Part shown: one piece after another, positions 1 through 7,477 of the stretch | How the letters are laid out: each line of letters begins with the position of its first letter | Numbering within the stretch: the stretch's first letter is position 1 | From: Desulfuromonadales bacterium | GTDB lineage: Bacteria > Desulfobacterota > Desulfuromonadia > Desulfuromonadales > BM103 | Direction of reading: 5' to 3' | Length of the DNA: 56,218 nt | Assembly: GCA_030145195.1 (NCBI GenBank) | Contig: JAQYVY010000023.1 | Span: 1-56,218, forward strand | Notes under the pieces: model-generated | The model's database searches: none | Seen by the model: only the letters and a program-made list of their open reading frames with translations | What the model was told of the DNA's origin: nothing | Program-made: the position numbers and the translations under genes

Positions 1-444
1 ACTACAGCTATAGGCGAACAGATTGAGAACCCGTTTTCCTGTAGCGCCTTCCCGTACCAGCTTGCGGCCAATTGCCATGTCCGGGAAGAAACCGATATTG
101 CGTGCTTCGCCCAGCCGTAACCGGTAACGCAGCCCCTGCTCCAGGGCCTCGGTTGTTTCTGGCAGAACGCCTTGCAGCAGCCGGCTGGGGCCAGCACTAA
201 GAAAGCGCTCTTGCAGCAGGATGGCCGCCGGTGGGTCCGGGAGACAGGCGTTGAGCAATGCGGTGAGCTGCTCCAGCCAGGCCTGTGGTCGCTGGCGATA
301 GAGGATGACCATTGTCACCGGCGGAAAACAGTCGATCACCAGGTCGTCATAGCCCTCAAAGCAGTGGCCACGGCCATGGAAGAGGCGCCGCGCCTCGCCG
401 TTGCGTGGCAGGTGCCGGATTATTTCATCATGAATGATTTGCAT
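1..444 (-). CDS. class I SAM-dependent methyltransferase, RlmI/RlmK-like (3' part missing)
   Basis: The minus strand reads open from an ATG at 444 down to base 1, so the C-terminal part lies outside the window. About 148 residues are visible. The segment RNIGFFPDMAIGRKLVRE followed by GKRVLNLFAYSCS is the typical entry into the Rossmann fold of the RlmI/YccW type of rRNA methyltransferases (PF10672 group): the motif I region binding S-adenosylmethionine is reached just before the edge. The target base or protein cannot be read from this part. The start is uncertain: no good ribosome-binding site precedes ATG 444, and an in-frame TTG ten codons upstream is an alternative. It follows the small gene at 479-733 by only 34 bases, so the two are probably co-transcribed. 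The family call is fairly sure, the exact substrate is not. Confidence 0.72.
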   Translation of the reverse strand, partial: MQIIHDEIIRHLPRNGEARRLFHGRGHCFEGYDDLVIDCFPPVTMVILYRQRPQAWLEQLTALLNACLPDPPAAILLQERFLSAGPSRLLQGVLPETTEALEQGLRYRLRLGEARNIGFFPDMAIGRKLVREGATGKRVLNLFAYSCS

Positions 445-478
445 GGAGGACGATGGTTTTTTCTCGAAAAGCAAGAAG

Positions 479-733
479 CTAATATCTGACCTTGAGCCGA
501 TCAAGGGTGCGGTGAATGTCTTCCAGGCTGAAGCCACGCTTTTCGTAACACGACTCAGACCAGGTTTTGTAATGCTCTACCCGCTTGACCCGCTCACTCA
601 CGAGCTCTTCGCGGCCCGAAAAATCGACCGGGTTGTTGGCCACCTTCATCAGCAACGGCACGATAAAGTCAGGCAACTCACTTTGTTCATTCTCTCTGCG
701 GGTCATTGCCGCCAGTTTGGTAAAAATATCCAC
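479..733 (-). CDS. small conserved-looking hypothetical protein, 84 aa
   Basis: I do not recognise this family. The reading frame stays open further upstream (to 934), but the upstream residues look like shadow translation. A GTG at 733 is preceded by AAGGA eight bases away, so I place the start there. The protein begins VDIFTKLAAM, is charged and mostly helical in character, has no signal peptide or membrane segment, and ends in RLKVRY. The middle part (LPDFIVPLLMKVANNP) suggests a compact helical protein. It lies directly upstream of the methyltransferase gene on the same strand, so it may be translated from the same message. Function unknown. Confidence 0.5.
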   Translation of the reverse strand: MDIFTKLAAMTRRENEQSELPDFIVPLLMKVANNPVDFSGREELVSERVKRVEHYKTWSESCYEKRGFSLEDIHRTLDRLKVRY

Positions 734-1127
734 GTTGCATATCCTTGCGGCAGGGCGAACTTTTGTCAGCGAGAATAACTTCTGTCGTGGATTTGCGCAA
801 GGGCCGTTTGTCGCCGTTGCCCCGCTTGAGCGCGAGTTCTGCCTGTAACCGGTCGACTGGGCGAGTTGTGCTGCGGCCTGAGAAGAGGTGTCCTCTGCAC
901 GGGTTAGTTTGGTGTGATTACCTGAACAAAACAATATAGGTCTCCCGGCGAAATTTGGGAGCCATCCCCTGCTGAAGCCTTTTTAGATCGCGAAGACACT
1001 CTACCGAAAGAATAGACGCTGTTCCGATGTTGCGTATTTATTTGTTAAGTTTGATCGTAAAACAAGCTAAGTTCTTTATACTACTACGGTGTAATCAAAA
1101 AGGTCACTCCTTCTCAAGGAGTAGGTT
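734..1127. other. intergenic stretch without a supported gene
   Basis: No convincing coding region on either strand. The plus strand at 1020-1090 is AT-rich and contains a loose promoter-like pair (TTGATC near 1051 and TATACT near 1077, spacing about 20), which would read toward the CheB-like stub starting at 1128. Otherwise I see nothing. Confidence 0.4.
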
Positions 1128-1257
1128 GTGACCAAAACGAGCCAGGGGGAAAAAGAAGACAGAGCCTGCCTCTAAACAGACCTCCAGGGAGCGAACAGAC
1201 AAGCCTTTTCACATTGTCGGTATCGGGGCCGCCGCTGCAGGCCCGGGGTTGTTCTCA
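1128..1257 (+). pseudogene. frameshifted N-terminal stub of a CheB-like (CheB/CheR-type) protein
   Basis: A GTG at 1128 has a good ribosome-binding site (AAGGAG, six bases upstream). The frame stops at 1173, but a one-base shift in the run of five G and five A at 1145-1154 opens a frame that reads through KPFHIVGIGAAAAGPG. This resembles the N-terminus of CheB methylesterase domains (consensus IVGIGASAGG), often the start of CheB-CheR fusion proteins with a variable charged leader. The similarity ends where the convergent rubrerythrin gene stops, so only a stub of about 40 codons is left. The call rests on one short motif plus the ribosome-binding site; chance resemblance is possible. Confidence 0.35.
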
Positions 1258-2114
1258 GGTCGTTTTTACCGGGGGGCGCTCAACTTGCTTGTAATGAGAC
1301 GTAGGGTAGTTACATATCTCACAGGGGCTGGTTGGCTTTTCGCTTTCGATCGAGCCACAAATTTCACACAAAAAATAGTCAGGATTCATATCATCTATTT
1401 TCTTAACTAAATGCTTGAAAAAGAACCCAGAGTATTTTTTTATATCCCTTATCATCTCTTCGTGTTGCTGATGTGATTTCCAAGAGTACATACAGTTTAT
1501 TACCGCTAAATCATGGGCTTCTGCTGACAAACGGTTCAACACTTGTGGATAGTAGTTCTTTATCTTTTCTAACTCTTTGATTGCGGCAGTATTAAGATTC
1601 GTCTTGGTGTTAGAAAAAGAAATGGAGATTTCCCTTTTCTCCAGACTTGAGTCTAAGGAACGAATGATTTTTTGGTAGTTGACGGCATGGATTCTCTCAG
1701 AACGGGATAAGGTGAAAAACAGGTAGGCAACATTAGGCAGGTCTTCAGTCAGAGCTTTTTGACAATAACCATCATAATGTTCGCTAGCGATCATCTCTGT
1801 CCAATAGGCCTCTTTCAGGATCTCTAAGGTCGTCGGATATTGCTGGGTGGCCTTTTCCCCACCTGCAAGCGCAAGAGAACGTAGACTTGCAATAGGAACG
1901 AAAATTGCGAGCAGGGCAGAGAGATATAAGAGTTGTCTTCTAGCAGCCTGTCGGACTATCAGGGCTGAAGCGAAAATTTGAATGTTTGAGACCAGATTTT
2001 AGCTCATTTGAGAGGAATAGCCGTAGCTATTGGTCGAAAAGGATCTGAGATATGGGCCAAACAGGCGAATTTGCAGCCAGTTCATTGATAGTCCGATAGG
2101 TTGCTAGAGAGCAT
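1255..2114 (-). pseudogene. Tat-signal rubrerythrin-like protein gene, interrupted by a small inserted element
   Basis: The downstream part (1255-1939) encodes a ferritin-like helical domain with a SERIHA segment (typical E..H iron ligands) and a C-terminal rubredoxin-like knot, CEIC then CEIC, as in rubrerythrins that protect anaerobes against peroxide and oxygen. Upstream of the first internal ATG (1794) the frame stays open through a hydrophobic segment, LLYLSALLAIFVP. It is cut at 1940 by the element at 1940-2107. Beyond the element, an ATG at 2114 with GGAG upstream starts M-L-S. Removing the element and one copy of CTAG fuses these into MLSRRQLLYLSALLA, a twin-arginine signal sequence in perfect frame. 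So the ancestral gene was an exported rubrerythrin of about 230 residues, now disrupted unless a downstream start makes a cytoplasmic form. Confidence 0.75.
1940..2107. mobile_element. MITE-like non-autonomous element with 17-bp inverted ends and CTAG duplication
   Basis: The ends CAGCCTGTCGGACTATC (1944-1960) and GATAGTCCGATAGGTTG (2087-2103) are inverted repeats with two mismatches. Both are flanked by CTAG (1940-1943 and 2104-2107), which behaves as a 4-bp target duplication because removing one copy plus the element restores the rubrerythrin frame. The 160-bp core has no coding region but contains a small hairpin (AATAGC / GCTATT) near 2018-2033. I infer a derivative mobilised in trans by a DDE transposase; the ends remind me of IS1182-type elements, but I could not verify this. 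No transposase gene is in the window. Part of a second copy lies at 4281-4315. Confidence 0.75.
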
Positions 2115-2397
2115 CTTTCTCCAAAGGGCCTGTGCTGCTGGCCAGTGTTTACGCTTGAATGTGAGGTCTTTGACGAGCTGATTGTACTTGGTCTTCTGTC
2201 CTTCAGGCCGCCCCCTTTCTGTTGTTACGCTTTTAATGCTATCCAGAGAACCCCGAACATGTCAAAGCATTGCTGGCCGAGTAAGCAGGCACAGCGTGTT
2301 CTGATGGGTTTGCCGGAGGGGCCAAAGCCGAGGTTGAGAACGGAGGTCCGCAAGAAAGATTAAAGGCGTGCCGCGAAGATCAGTAGGGCGCTATCCG
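2115..2397. other. non-coding stretch upstream of the interrupted rubrerythrin gene
   Basis: Between the rubrerythrin start and the end of the DUF3014 gene. It should hold the original rubrerythrin promoter on the minus strand, but I see no clear -35/-10 pair. A 72-codon plus-strand frame has no recognisable features and no ribosome-binding site. Confidence 0.35.
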
Positions 2398-3198
2398 TCA
2401 GTTCGTCAACTTCTGCCGGTACTCACGCAACTGGGTTTTGAGTTGTTCGGCGTTCTCCGGGCCGCTACGAAGCAGGATTTTACGCCCTGATGAGAGCGCT
2501 TCGAGTTCCGGGTCGGCATACAGGTAGAGGGCTTTCGGTTGAATGAGATAAACCGGTCCCGAGCTTTGCGGGGCGGCGAGCAGATGGTCGATCACTTCAA
2601 TCAGGCGGTCATTGAAATAGGCCTTGGGATAGCCGAGCTTCTCGTAGGCTTCCTGAAACAGCGGGTAAAGCCGTTTATAAACCGCAACGACCTGGGCTTT
2701 GTCGAGCGCGCTCAAAAGTTTGACCAGCGGGGTGTAGCGTTGATAGTTGGCTGGGTCGATGGTGAGTTGTTCCCGCGCACCCTCAGCCAGGAATTGCCCC
2801 GGGCTCTTTTTCAGCGGGCGATGGGTGGCTGGCAGTTTCTGACGAGGCAGGTTGTCGATCATGACGACAAAGCGTTCGATAAAATGTTCCAAAAAGAAGA
2901 CGCGATCAAGCTTCTGGTCAGTAAACAGCTTGGCCAGCAGTTCTGCCATCGGTTGGTCGCTCTGTTTCAGCTCAGGCAACGGTTGCTCCAGATCAAGGAG
3001 CGCTTCGGCGGCCTTGACCTCTTCCGGCGCGGTGGTGACCGGATGTTGGATCACGGGTGCTGCCGGTGGTTGGATGGCCGCGGGTGGGGCGACCGCCTGC
3101 ACTGCGAGCTGTGGCTCGGGACGGTAAAGCTGCCAGTAAGCGAGTGCGATAATTGCCCCGATCACAAAAAATCCAATCAGAAATGGCCAGTTTTTCAT
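2398..3198 (-). CDS. DUF3014 family membrane-anchored protein
   Basis: The protein of 266 residues starts MKNWPFLIGFFVIGAIIALA: a single N-terminal transmembrane anchor (about 4-22), then a Pro/Ala-rich linker (about 35-60), then a globular domain of about 190 residues presumably in the periplasm. The domain contains FFLEHFIERFVVMIDNLP and an RYTPLVKLL stretch that I associate with DUF3014, a family of unknown function common in proteobacteria. I chose the ATG at 3198 because GGAG lies eight bases upstream; a TTG five codons earlier overlaps that site. The gene lies downstream of the rhomboid gene on the same strand with a 68-base gap, so they may share a transcript. Function unknown. Confidence 0.75.
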   Translation of the reverse strand: MKNWPFLIGFFVIGAIIALAYWQLYRPEPQLAVQAVAPPAAIQPPAAPVIQHPVTTAPEEVKAAEALLDLEQPLPELKQSDQPMAELLAKLFTDQKLDRVFFLEHFIERFVVMIDNLPRQKLPATHRPLKKSPGQFLAEGAREQLTIDPANYQRYTPLVKLLSALDKAQVVAVYKRLYPLFQEAYEKLGYPKAYFNDRLIEVIDHLLAAPQSSGPVYLIQPKALYLYADPELEALSSGRKILLRSGPENAEQLKTQLREYRQKLTN

Positions 3199-3266
3199 AG
3201 TTGTTTTCTCCAAAGGGTCGCTCTCTAGATTCTATTGCAAAAACAATAACGTCAATCGGGTGTTCG

Positions 3267-4244
3267 TCAACTTCCCCACCGCAGCGCAGACCACCAGGCT
3301 CCTGTGATGATGCCAATGGCCACCAACGCCAGCAGGGCATTCACGGTGCTGCCCGGACGGCCCCAGCGTTCTATCGCCCTCTCGGCACCAGCCCCAAGCG
3401 GCAGGCCAAAGAGAAAGCCAAACAGGTGGGCACCGAGGTCGGTATTCTCTCCGCCAGCACCGAGCATGGCGAGCAGGCCGAGGGCGGCCGCGACCGGCAG
3501 GGCCCAGCGCCGCCGAGGGCGCAGGTTGTGACGGTAGCGCACCATGCTGATGGCGGCGAGCAGGCCAACGGCGCCGAAGATCGCGGTTGAGGCGCCAACG
3601 GCGCGATGGTCGGGGGTTTGTGCCCAGGCGTTGACCAGATTGCCCAGCATGCCAGAGGCGAGCAGCAGCAGCCAGGCCGGCCCGGAGCGCAGGTCGCGGC
3701 AGAGCCGGGAGATAAAGACGCCGCCGATACACAGGTTGCCGAGCAGGTGCTGCCAGTCGGCGTGCAGGGTCAGAGCGGTGGCCAGTCGCCACCACTGGCC
3801 AGTCATGATCTTGCCCGCGTGAGCATTGCCGAGGGCGCCCCAGTCAACCGGATGGTGTTCGAGCAGGGTGATGTGATGCAGGGTGAGGTTGTAAAAAGCA
3901 CCGATGGCAATCAGAACCCAGAGGGTGGTCACCCGGTTGTCGATCAACGGGGTCTCCGGTGGCGGTGGCGGCGGCCAGCCGCGGTTCTCGCGTTCGTATT
4001 GGCGGATTTCCTTGATGGCGGTATCGAAACTGTCTTTTGGGACCAGCAATTGCCAGCCGAATCCGCGCCGCTCGCTGCGACCTGTCAGGTGGCGGGACTC
4101 CAGCACCAGCGCCCAACTGCGCAGCTGGCGTTTGGACAAGCTTGTGCCAGAGGCCTCGTTCAGCCGCGAGGGGATCGGTTGCCACTCTTCCAGTGACGGT
4201 TCGGTGGCGATTATGTCGGTCGGTAGTTCAGGCATTGTTCCCAT
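3267..4244 (-). CDS. rhomboid family intramembrane serine protease
   Basis: A 325-residue protein. Residues 1-85 form a soluble, probably cytoplasmic N-terminal part, followed by a run of six prolines (91-96) and then six or so membrane segments. The catalytic dyad is visible: Ser219 in GASTAIFG and His273 in GAHLFGFLFG. GQWWRL (149-153) and HADWQHLLGN (161-170) are the L1-loop and oxyanion-hole segments typical of rhomboids. Rhomboids cut transmembrane substrates within the membrane; the substrate here is unknown. The start is uncertain: ATG 4244 and ATG 4235 are both possible and neither has a strong ribosome-binding site. A remnant of a mobile element lies just upstream at 4281-4315, where the promoter would be expected. 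Confidence 0.9.
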   Translation of the reverse strand: MGTMPELPTDIIATEPSLEEWQPIPSRLNEASGTSLSKRQLRSWALVLESRHLTGRSERRGFGWQLLVPKDSFDTAIKEIRQYERENRGWPPPPPPETPLIDNRVTTLWVLIAIGAFYNLTLHHITLLEHHPVDWGALGNAHAGKIMTGQWWRLATALTLHADWQHLLGNLCIGGVFISRLCRDLRSGPAWLLLLASGMLGNLVNAWAQTPDHRAVGASTAIFGAVGLLAAISMVRYRHNLRPRRRWALPVAAALGLLAMLGAGGENTDLGAHLFGFLFGLPLGAGAERAIERWGRPGSTVNALLALVAIGIITGAWWSALRWGS

Positions 4245-4280
4245 GATCGCAAATTGCTGGCTTCAGGTCATCCCTGAATT

Positions 4281-4315
4281 GCAGCCAGTTCATTGATAGT
4301 CCGACAGGCTGCTAG
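4281..4315. mobile_element. right-end remnant of the same MITE-like element
   Basis: This 35-bp segment matches 2073-2107 in 33 of 35 positions, including the terminal inverted repeat (GATAGTCCGACAGGCTG) and the flanking CTAG. The left end is absent, so the copy is truncated. It lies between the divergent-in-origin rhomboid and panE genes, within 40 bases of the rhomboid start. A short hairpin (TTCAGG / CCTGAA) at about 4262-4277 lies next to it. Confidence 0.7.
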
Positions 4316-4341
4316 GAGTGCGACATGTGCGGGTGGCCTCG

Positions 4342-5316
4342 TCACTGGCCGGGAGGGGGGTCGAGTGCGTTTGCTTCGGTGACTTGTAGTAGCGCGTGCA
4401 ACATCGCAACCTGTGGCATGGGGGCGGCGACTTCGGTTGCCCGCTGCAACGGGATGGCATAGATCGCCTCCAGTTCCAACGGTTGGTTCTGCTGCCGGTC
4501 GATCATCATGCTCGGACGATAAGCGCCCATCTTCAGAGTGATGCCTATCAAGTGGTCGATGAACGCAGCGCCATCGATCGGTTGTGATAACTGTTGCCGG
4601 TTAGCTGCCGCGACCACTTCTTGCATCATCCCCTTAATCAACTTTAGTGTTTCCGTACAGCCTAGCTGGCGGTCTGTCGCGAGTCCGGTGAGAGCGCACA
4701 GACCATTGAAAGGGATGTTCCAGACCAGTTTCTCCCAGCGGATCCGTTGCAGGTCTGGGCAGGCTTCGCAGGGGATTTCGGCTTGGTTGAAGAGCTTTGC
4801 CAGTCGTTCAACCCGTGGACTCAGGCCGTTGCAAAACTCTGCCAGGCGCACGGAGCCTTGATCAAGATGATGTACGGTGCCCGGTTCGCCACGGTTGCAA
4901 CAGAGGAAGGCGACGCCTCCGACAACGCGCTCAGAGCCAAAAGCCGCAGCCAGAAGCTCTTCGTTGCCAAGGCCGTTTTGCAAAGTCAGAAGCACGGTTT
5001 CAGGTCCGACCAGAGGACGAACCAGGTCGACAAGCAGGGGGTTGGCATAAGTTTTGAGGCCAACCAAAACCAAGTCAACCGGGCCGATTTCCCGGCTGGT
5101 TTTGTAGCCATGGACAGCGGCCAAACGGAAGTCTCCCCGCGGAGAAGTCACTGTCAGCCCCGCCGTGGTGATGGCCTGGTGGTCACGGCGCAAAAGGAAG
5201 TGCAGGTCGTGGCCGGCGCGTTGCAGCAACGCGCCATAATAAAGACCGAGTGCCCCGGAACCAATCACGCCGATGCGTATTTTGTCGCTTTTTACGATTT
5301 GTTGAAATTCAGGCAT
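4342..5316 (-). CDS. panE: 2-dehydropantoate 2-reductase (ketopantoate reductase)
   Basis: The 324-residue protein begins its Rossmann fold at KIRIGVIGSGALGLYYGALL: the GxGxxG nucleotide motif is at about 19-24, followed by an RR pair suited to NADPH. LTLQNGLGNEE (about residue 112) and KLVWNIPFNGLCALTG (about 191) are the conserved active-site segments of the PanE/ApbA family, which reduce 2-dehydropantoate to pantoate for coenzyme A synthesis. Length is normal for the family. Paralogues of unknown substrate are common, so pantothenate synthesis is the best guess, not proven. No other pan gene is nearby. The ATG at 5316 is preceded by a poor GGGA ribosome-binding site. Confidence 0.85.
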   Translation of the reverse strand: MPEFQQIVKSDKIRIGVIGSGALGLYYGALLQRAGHDLHFLLRRDHQAITTAGLTVTSPRGDFRLAAVHGYKTSREIGPVDLVLVGLKTYANPLLVDLVRPLVGPETVLLTLQNGLGNEELLAAAFGSERVVGGVAFLCCNRGEPGTVHHLDQGSVRLAEFCNGLSPRVERLAKLFNQAEIPCEACPDLQRIRWEKLVWNIPFNGLCALTGLATDRQLGCTETLKLIKGMMQEVVAAANRQQLSQPIDGAAFIDHLIGITLKMGAYRPSMMIDRQQNQPLELEAIYAIPLQRATEVAAPMPQVAMLHALLQVTEANALDPPPGQ

Positions 5317-5357
5317 TCATCAGGAATCCCAAACCCTCGGATTATCAAGGGCTTGTC

Positions 5358-5386
5358 TTGACCAGAGCGGCTTTTTGTGGTAAGGT
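5358..5386 (+). promoter_or_regulatory. putative sigma-70 promoter of carD
   Basis: TTGACC (5358-5363) and TAAGGT (5381-5386) are separated by 17 bases and lie 24 bases before the carD start codon. The -35 is good, the -10 is weak, so this is a moderate prediction. Confidence 0.4.
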
Positions 5387-5409
5387 TATTTTTTAAATGG
5401 GAGAAATGA

Positions 5410-5892
5410 ATGTTTAAAGTTGGAGATCGGGCCGTATATCCTGCACAGGGAGTCGGAATTGTTGAGAAGATTGAATCCCGTGAATTTTGTGGACAGACCC
5501 ACGACTTTTACATTCTGCGTATTATTGATAACGATATGACCATTATGGTCCCGGTTGGCAACGCCAGCCAGGTTGGTCTGCGCACCTTGATCAGCAAAGA
5601 CAAGGTCGAAACAATATACAGTGTCCTCGGCGAAAAGCAAATTGGTTCTCTGGTCATTGCTTCGTGGAGCCGGCGACAGCGCGAATACAACGACAAAATC
5701 AAGACTGGCGATCCCAGGGATGTTGCTGAGGTGTTGCGCGAGCTCTACCTGATTAAAGAATCGAAGGAGCTCTCCTATGGCGAGAAGAAAGTCCTTGAGC
5801 TGGCGCGACGCCTGCTGGTCAAGGAGCTTGCTTTGGCCGAGGGGATCGCTGAAGAGGCCGTGACTGAGCGACTCGAGAATAGAGTCAACTGA
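5410..5892 (+). CDS. carD: CarD family transcriptional regulator
   Basis: 160 residues, the usual length. The N-terminus FKVGDRAVYPAQGVGIVEKIE is the Tudor-like RNA-polymerase-interacting domain (about 1-60) that binds the beta subunit. The C-terminal helical DNA-binding part includes KIKTGDPRDVAEVLRELY and a conserved ELSYGEKKVLELARRLL segment. CarD proteins stabilise open promoter complexes, often at rRNA and stress genes; in delta-type bacteria several paralogues exist. GGGAGAA precedes the ATG by six bases. A strong terminator follows directly, so it is probably a single-gene transcript placed before ispDF. Confidence 0.95.
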   Translation: MFKVGDRAVYPAQGVGIVEKIESREFCGQTHDFYILRIIDNDMTIMVPVGNASQVGLRTLISKDKVETIYSVLGEKQIGSLVIASWSRRQREYNDKIKTGDPRDVAEVLRELYLIKESKELSYGEKKVLELARRLLVKELALAEGIAEEAVTERLENRVN

Positions 5893-5917
5893 TTCGATCA
5901 GGTCGCTACCGTTTTCG

Positions 5918-5950
5918 GACCGGGTGCCAATAGGCACTCGGTCTTTTTTA
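5918..5950 (+). terminator. Rho-independent terminator after carD
   Basis: An 11-bp stem (GACCGGGTGCC / GGCACTCGGTC, one G-T pair) with an AATA loop is followed by a run of T. Confidence 0.9.
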
Positions 5951-6079
5951 TTTGTTGCTGGCGAATAATGATTTTCAAACTGCCGAAAATACGATAGAAA
6001 GGTCAGGTTGTGGTCTGTTGTTGGGTAAACTGACGAACAGGCTTGGGTTTCGTCTATGAACTAAATCGTGGGAAGGCTT

Positions 6080-6781
6080 ATGAAGGTTCATGTCCTGGTT
6101 CCTGCCGCGGGCGTTGGTAAACGCATCGGGGCGTCGATCAGCAAGCAATACCTTGAGCTGGGCGACCGGCCGATTTTGGTGCATACTCTGGCGCGTCTTG
6201 CTGCCCAGCCTCAGGTGACGGCAATTCATATTGTCGCGCCGAGTGCGGACCTAAGGTACTGCCGAGAAGAGGTCGTGGAACGGTATCGACTGGAGAAAAT
6301 CGGCGAGGTGATTGCCGGTGGTACGGAACGTCAGGATTCGGTCCGCAACGGGCTCGAGGTCTGCGGTGCCGAGGCGGCAGATGTTGTGTTAATCCACGAT
6401 GGTGTCCGCCCTTTTTTTCCGGTAGAACAGATCGATACCCTGATTCAAACCGCGGTTGCCGAGGGTGCCGCTTTGCTGGCTATCCCGGCGCAGGACACGA
6501 TCAAGGAAGTTTTTGACGGCCGGGTTCGATCGACTCTTGATCGCCAATTGCTCTGGCAGGTGCAGACACCTCAGGCTTTTCGTTTTGAACTTATCCTGGA
6601 GGCCCATCGTCGGGCTTTTGCGGCCGGATATGTTGGAACCGATGATGCGTCATTGGTTGAATGGTGTGGTTGGCCGGTTGTGGTGCTGAACGGTAGCGGG
6701 TATAACTTCAAAATAACGACGTCGGTGGAGTTGACTATGGCGCGGGCTCTGCTGGCAGCGGGAGAGGTGAGCTTGAGATGA
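6080..6781 (+). CDS. ispD: 2-C-methyl-D-erythritol 4-phosphate cytidylyltransferase
   Basis: 233 residues. It transfers CMP from CTP to methylerythritol phosphate in the MEP pathway for isoprenoids. The CTP-binding loop VPAAGVGKRIG with SKQY lies at about 8-24, and VLIHDGVRPF at about 100, both family signatures. The frame extends to a GTG at 6068, but GGAAGG four bases before the ATG at 6080 fixes the start there. Its TGA overlaps the ispF ATG (ATGA), so the two are translationally coupled, as often seen; in some bacteria they are one fused protein. Confidence 0.96.
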   Translation: MKVHVLVPAAGVGKRIGASISKQYLELGDRPILVHTLARLAAQPQVTAIHIVAPSADLRYCREEVVERYRLEKIGEVIAGGTERQDSVRNGLEVCGAEAADVVLIHDGVRPFFPVEQIDTLIQTAVAEGAALLAIPAQDTIKEVFDGRVRSTLDRQLLWQVQTPQAFRFELILEAHRRAFAAGYVGTDDASLVEWCGWPVVVLNGSGYNFKITTSVELTMARALLAAGEVSLR

Positions 6782-7260
6782 TGCGAATCGGTCACGGTTT
6801 TGATGCTCATCGTCTGGTTCCTGATCGTCCGTTGGTTATGGGTGGGGTCACCATTCCTTATGACCTGGGTCTGTTGGGTCACTCTGATGCCGATGTCCTG
6901 TTGCATGCTGTCTGTGATGCGATCCTCGGTGCTCTCGGTCTCGGCGACATAGGCCGCTATTTTCCTGATGCTGACCCGGTTTACAAGGGGATTGACAGCA
7001 TGTTGTTGCTTGAACACGTGATTGGCATGGCCCAGACTCGTGGTTTCCGAGTCAGCAATCTCGATACCACTATTGTCGCCCAACGACCCAAGCTGGCACC
7101 TTATGTGGCGCAGATGATCACTAACTTGGCCACAGCCTGCGGTACTCCGATTGGCGTCATCAATGTTAAGGCGACGACCACCGAGCAGCTCGGTTACACT
7201 GGCCGAGGTGAAGGGATTTCTGCTCATGCCGTGGTGCTGATGTCGTCGATTGAAAAATAA
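6778..7260 (+). CDS. ispF: 2-C-methyl-D-erythritol 2,4-cyclodiphosphate synthase
   Basis: 160 residues, standard length for the trimeric enzyme that cyclises CDP-methylerythritol phosphate with loss of CMP. RIGHGFDAHRL supplies the zinc ligands Asp and His near the N-terminus, GHSDADVLLHAV the third ligand region, and KATTTEQLGYTGRGEGI the C-terminal signature. Two ATG codons follow each other at 6778 and 6781; AGGTGA lies seven bases before the first. It overlaps ispD by four bases. Confidence 0.96.
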   Translation: MMRIGHGFDAHRLVPDRPLVMGGVTIPYDLGLLGHSDADVLLHAVCDAILGALGLGDIGRYFPDADPVYKGIDSMLLLEHVIGMAQTRGFRVSNLDTTIVAQRPKLAPYVAQMITNLATACGTPIGVINVKATTTEQLGYTGRGEGISAHAVVLMSSIEK

Positions 7261-7477
7261 GCGGCAGCTTTGGATTTGAAGCTGTCGAGTTGTTGACGGT
7301 CAATAACTCAATTGAACCTCCCGGGAGCTTGAGTAAATTTCGACTGGCAGACTAAAAGTCTGGCTGCACCATAAGCTCTGCACGTTGTTGAAATATTCAT
7401 TAGCTAAGTAATTACCCTTTTTATTCGCCTGCTATTCACCGCTCCAAGCTGGAATCAGCAGGAGGAGTTGTTGTCTT
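7261..7477 (+). other. ispF-glnS intergenic region with two hairpins
   Basis: A hairpin just after ispF (about 7263-7288, stem CGGCAGCTT / GAAGCTGTCG) could end the ispDF message but lacks a T run. A second short palindrome, CAGACTAAAAGTCTG (about 7348-7362), lies in front of glnS. AT-rich sequence around 7390-7430 may hold the glnS promoter, without a clear consensus. Confidence 0.35.

Noticed and set aside
2145-2363. 72-codon plus-strand frame upstream of the DUF3014 gene
   Set aside because: No ribosome-binding site, no recognisable motif and odd composition; it lies where the rubrerythrin promoter should be.
2539-3228. Long plus-strand frame of 229 codons
   Set aside because: It is antisense to the DUF3014 gene; the minus-strand frame has a signal anchor, a ribosome-binding site and family features.
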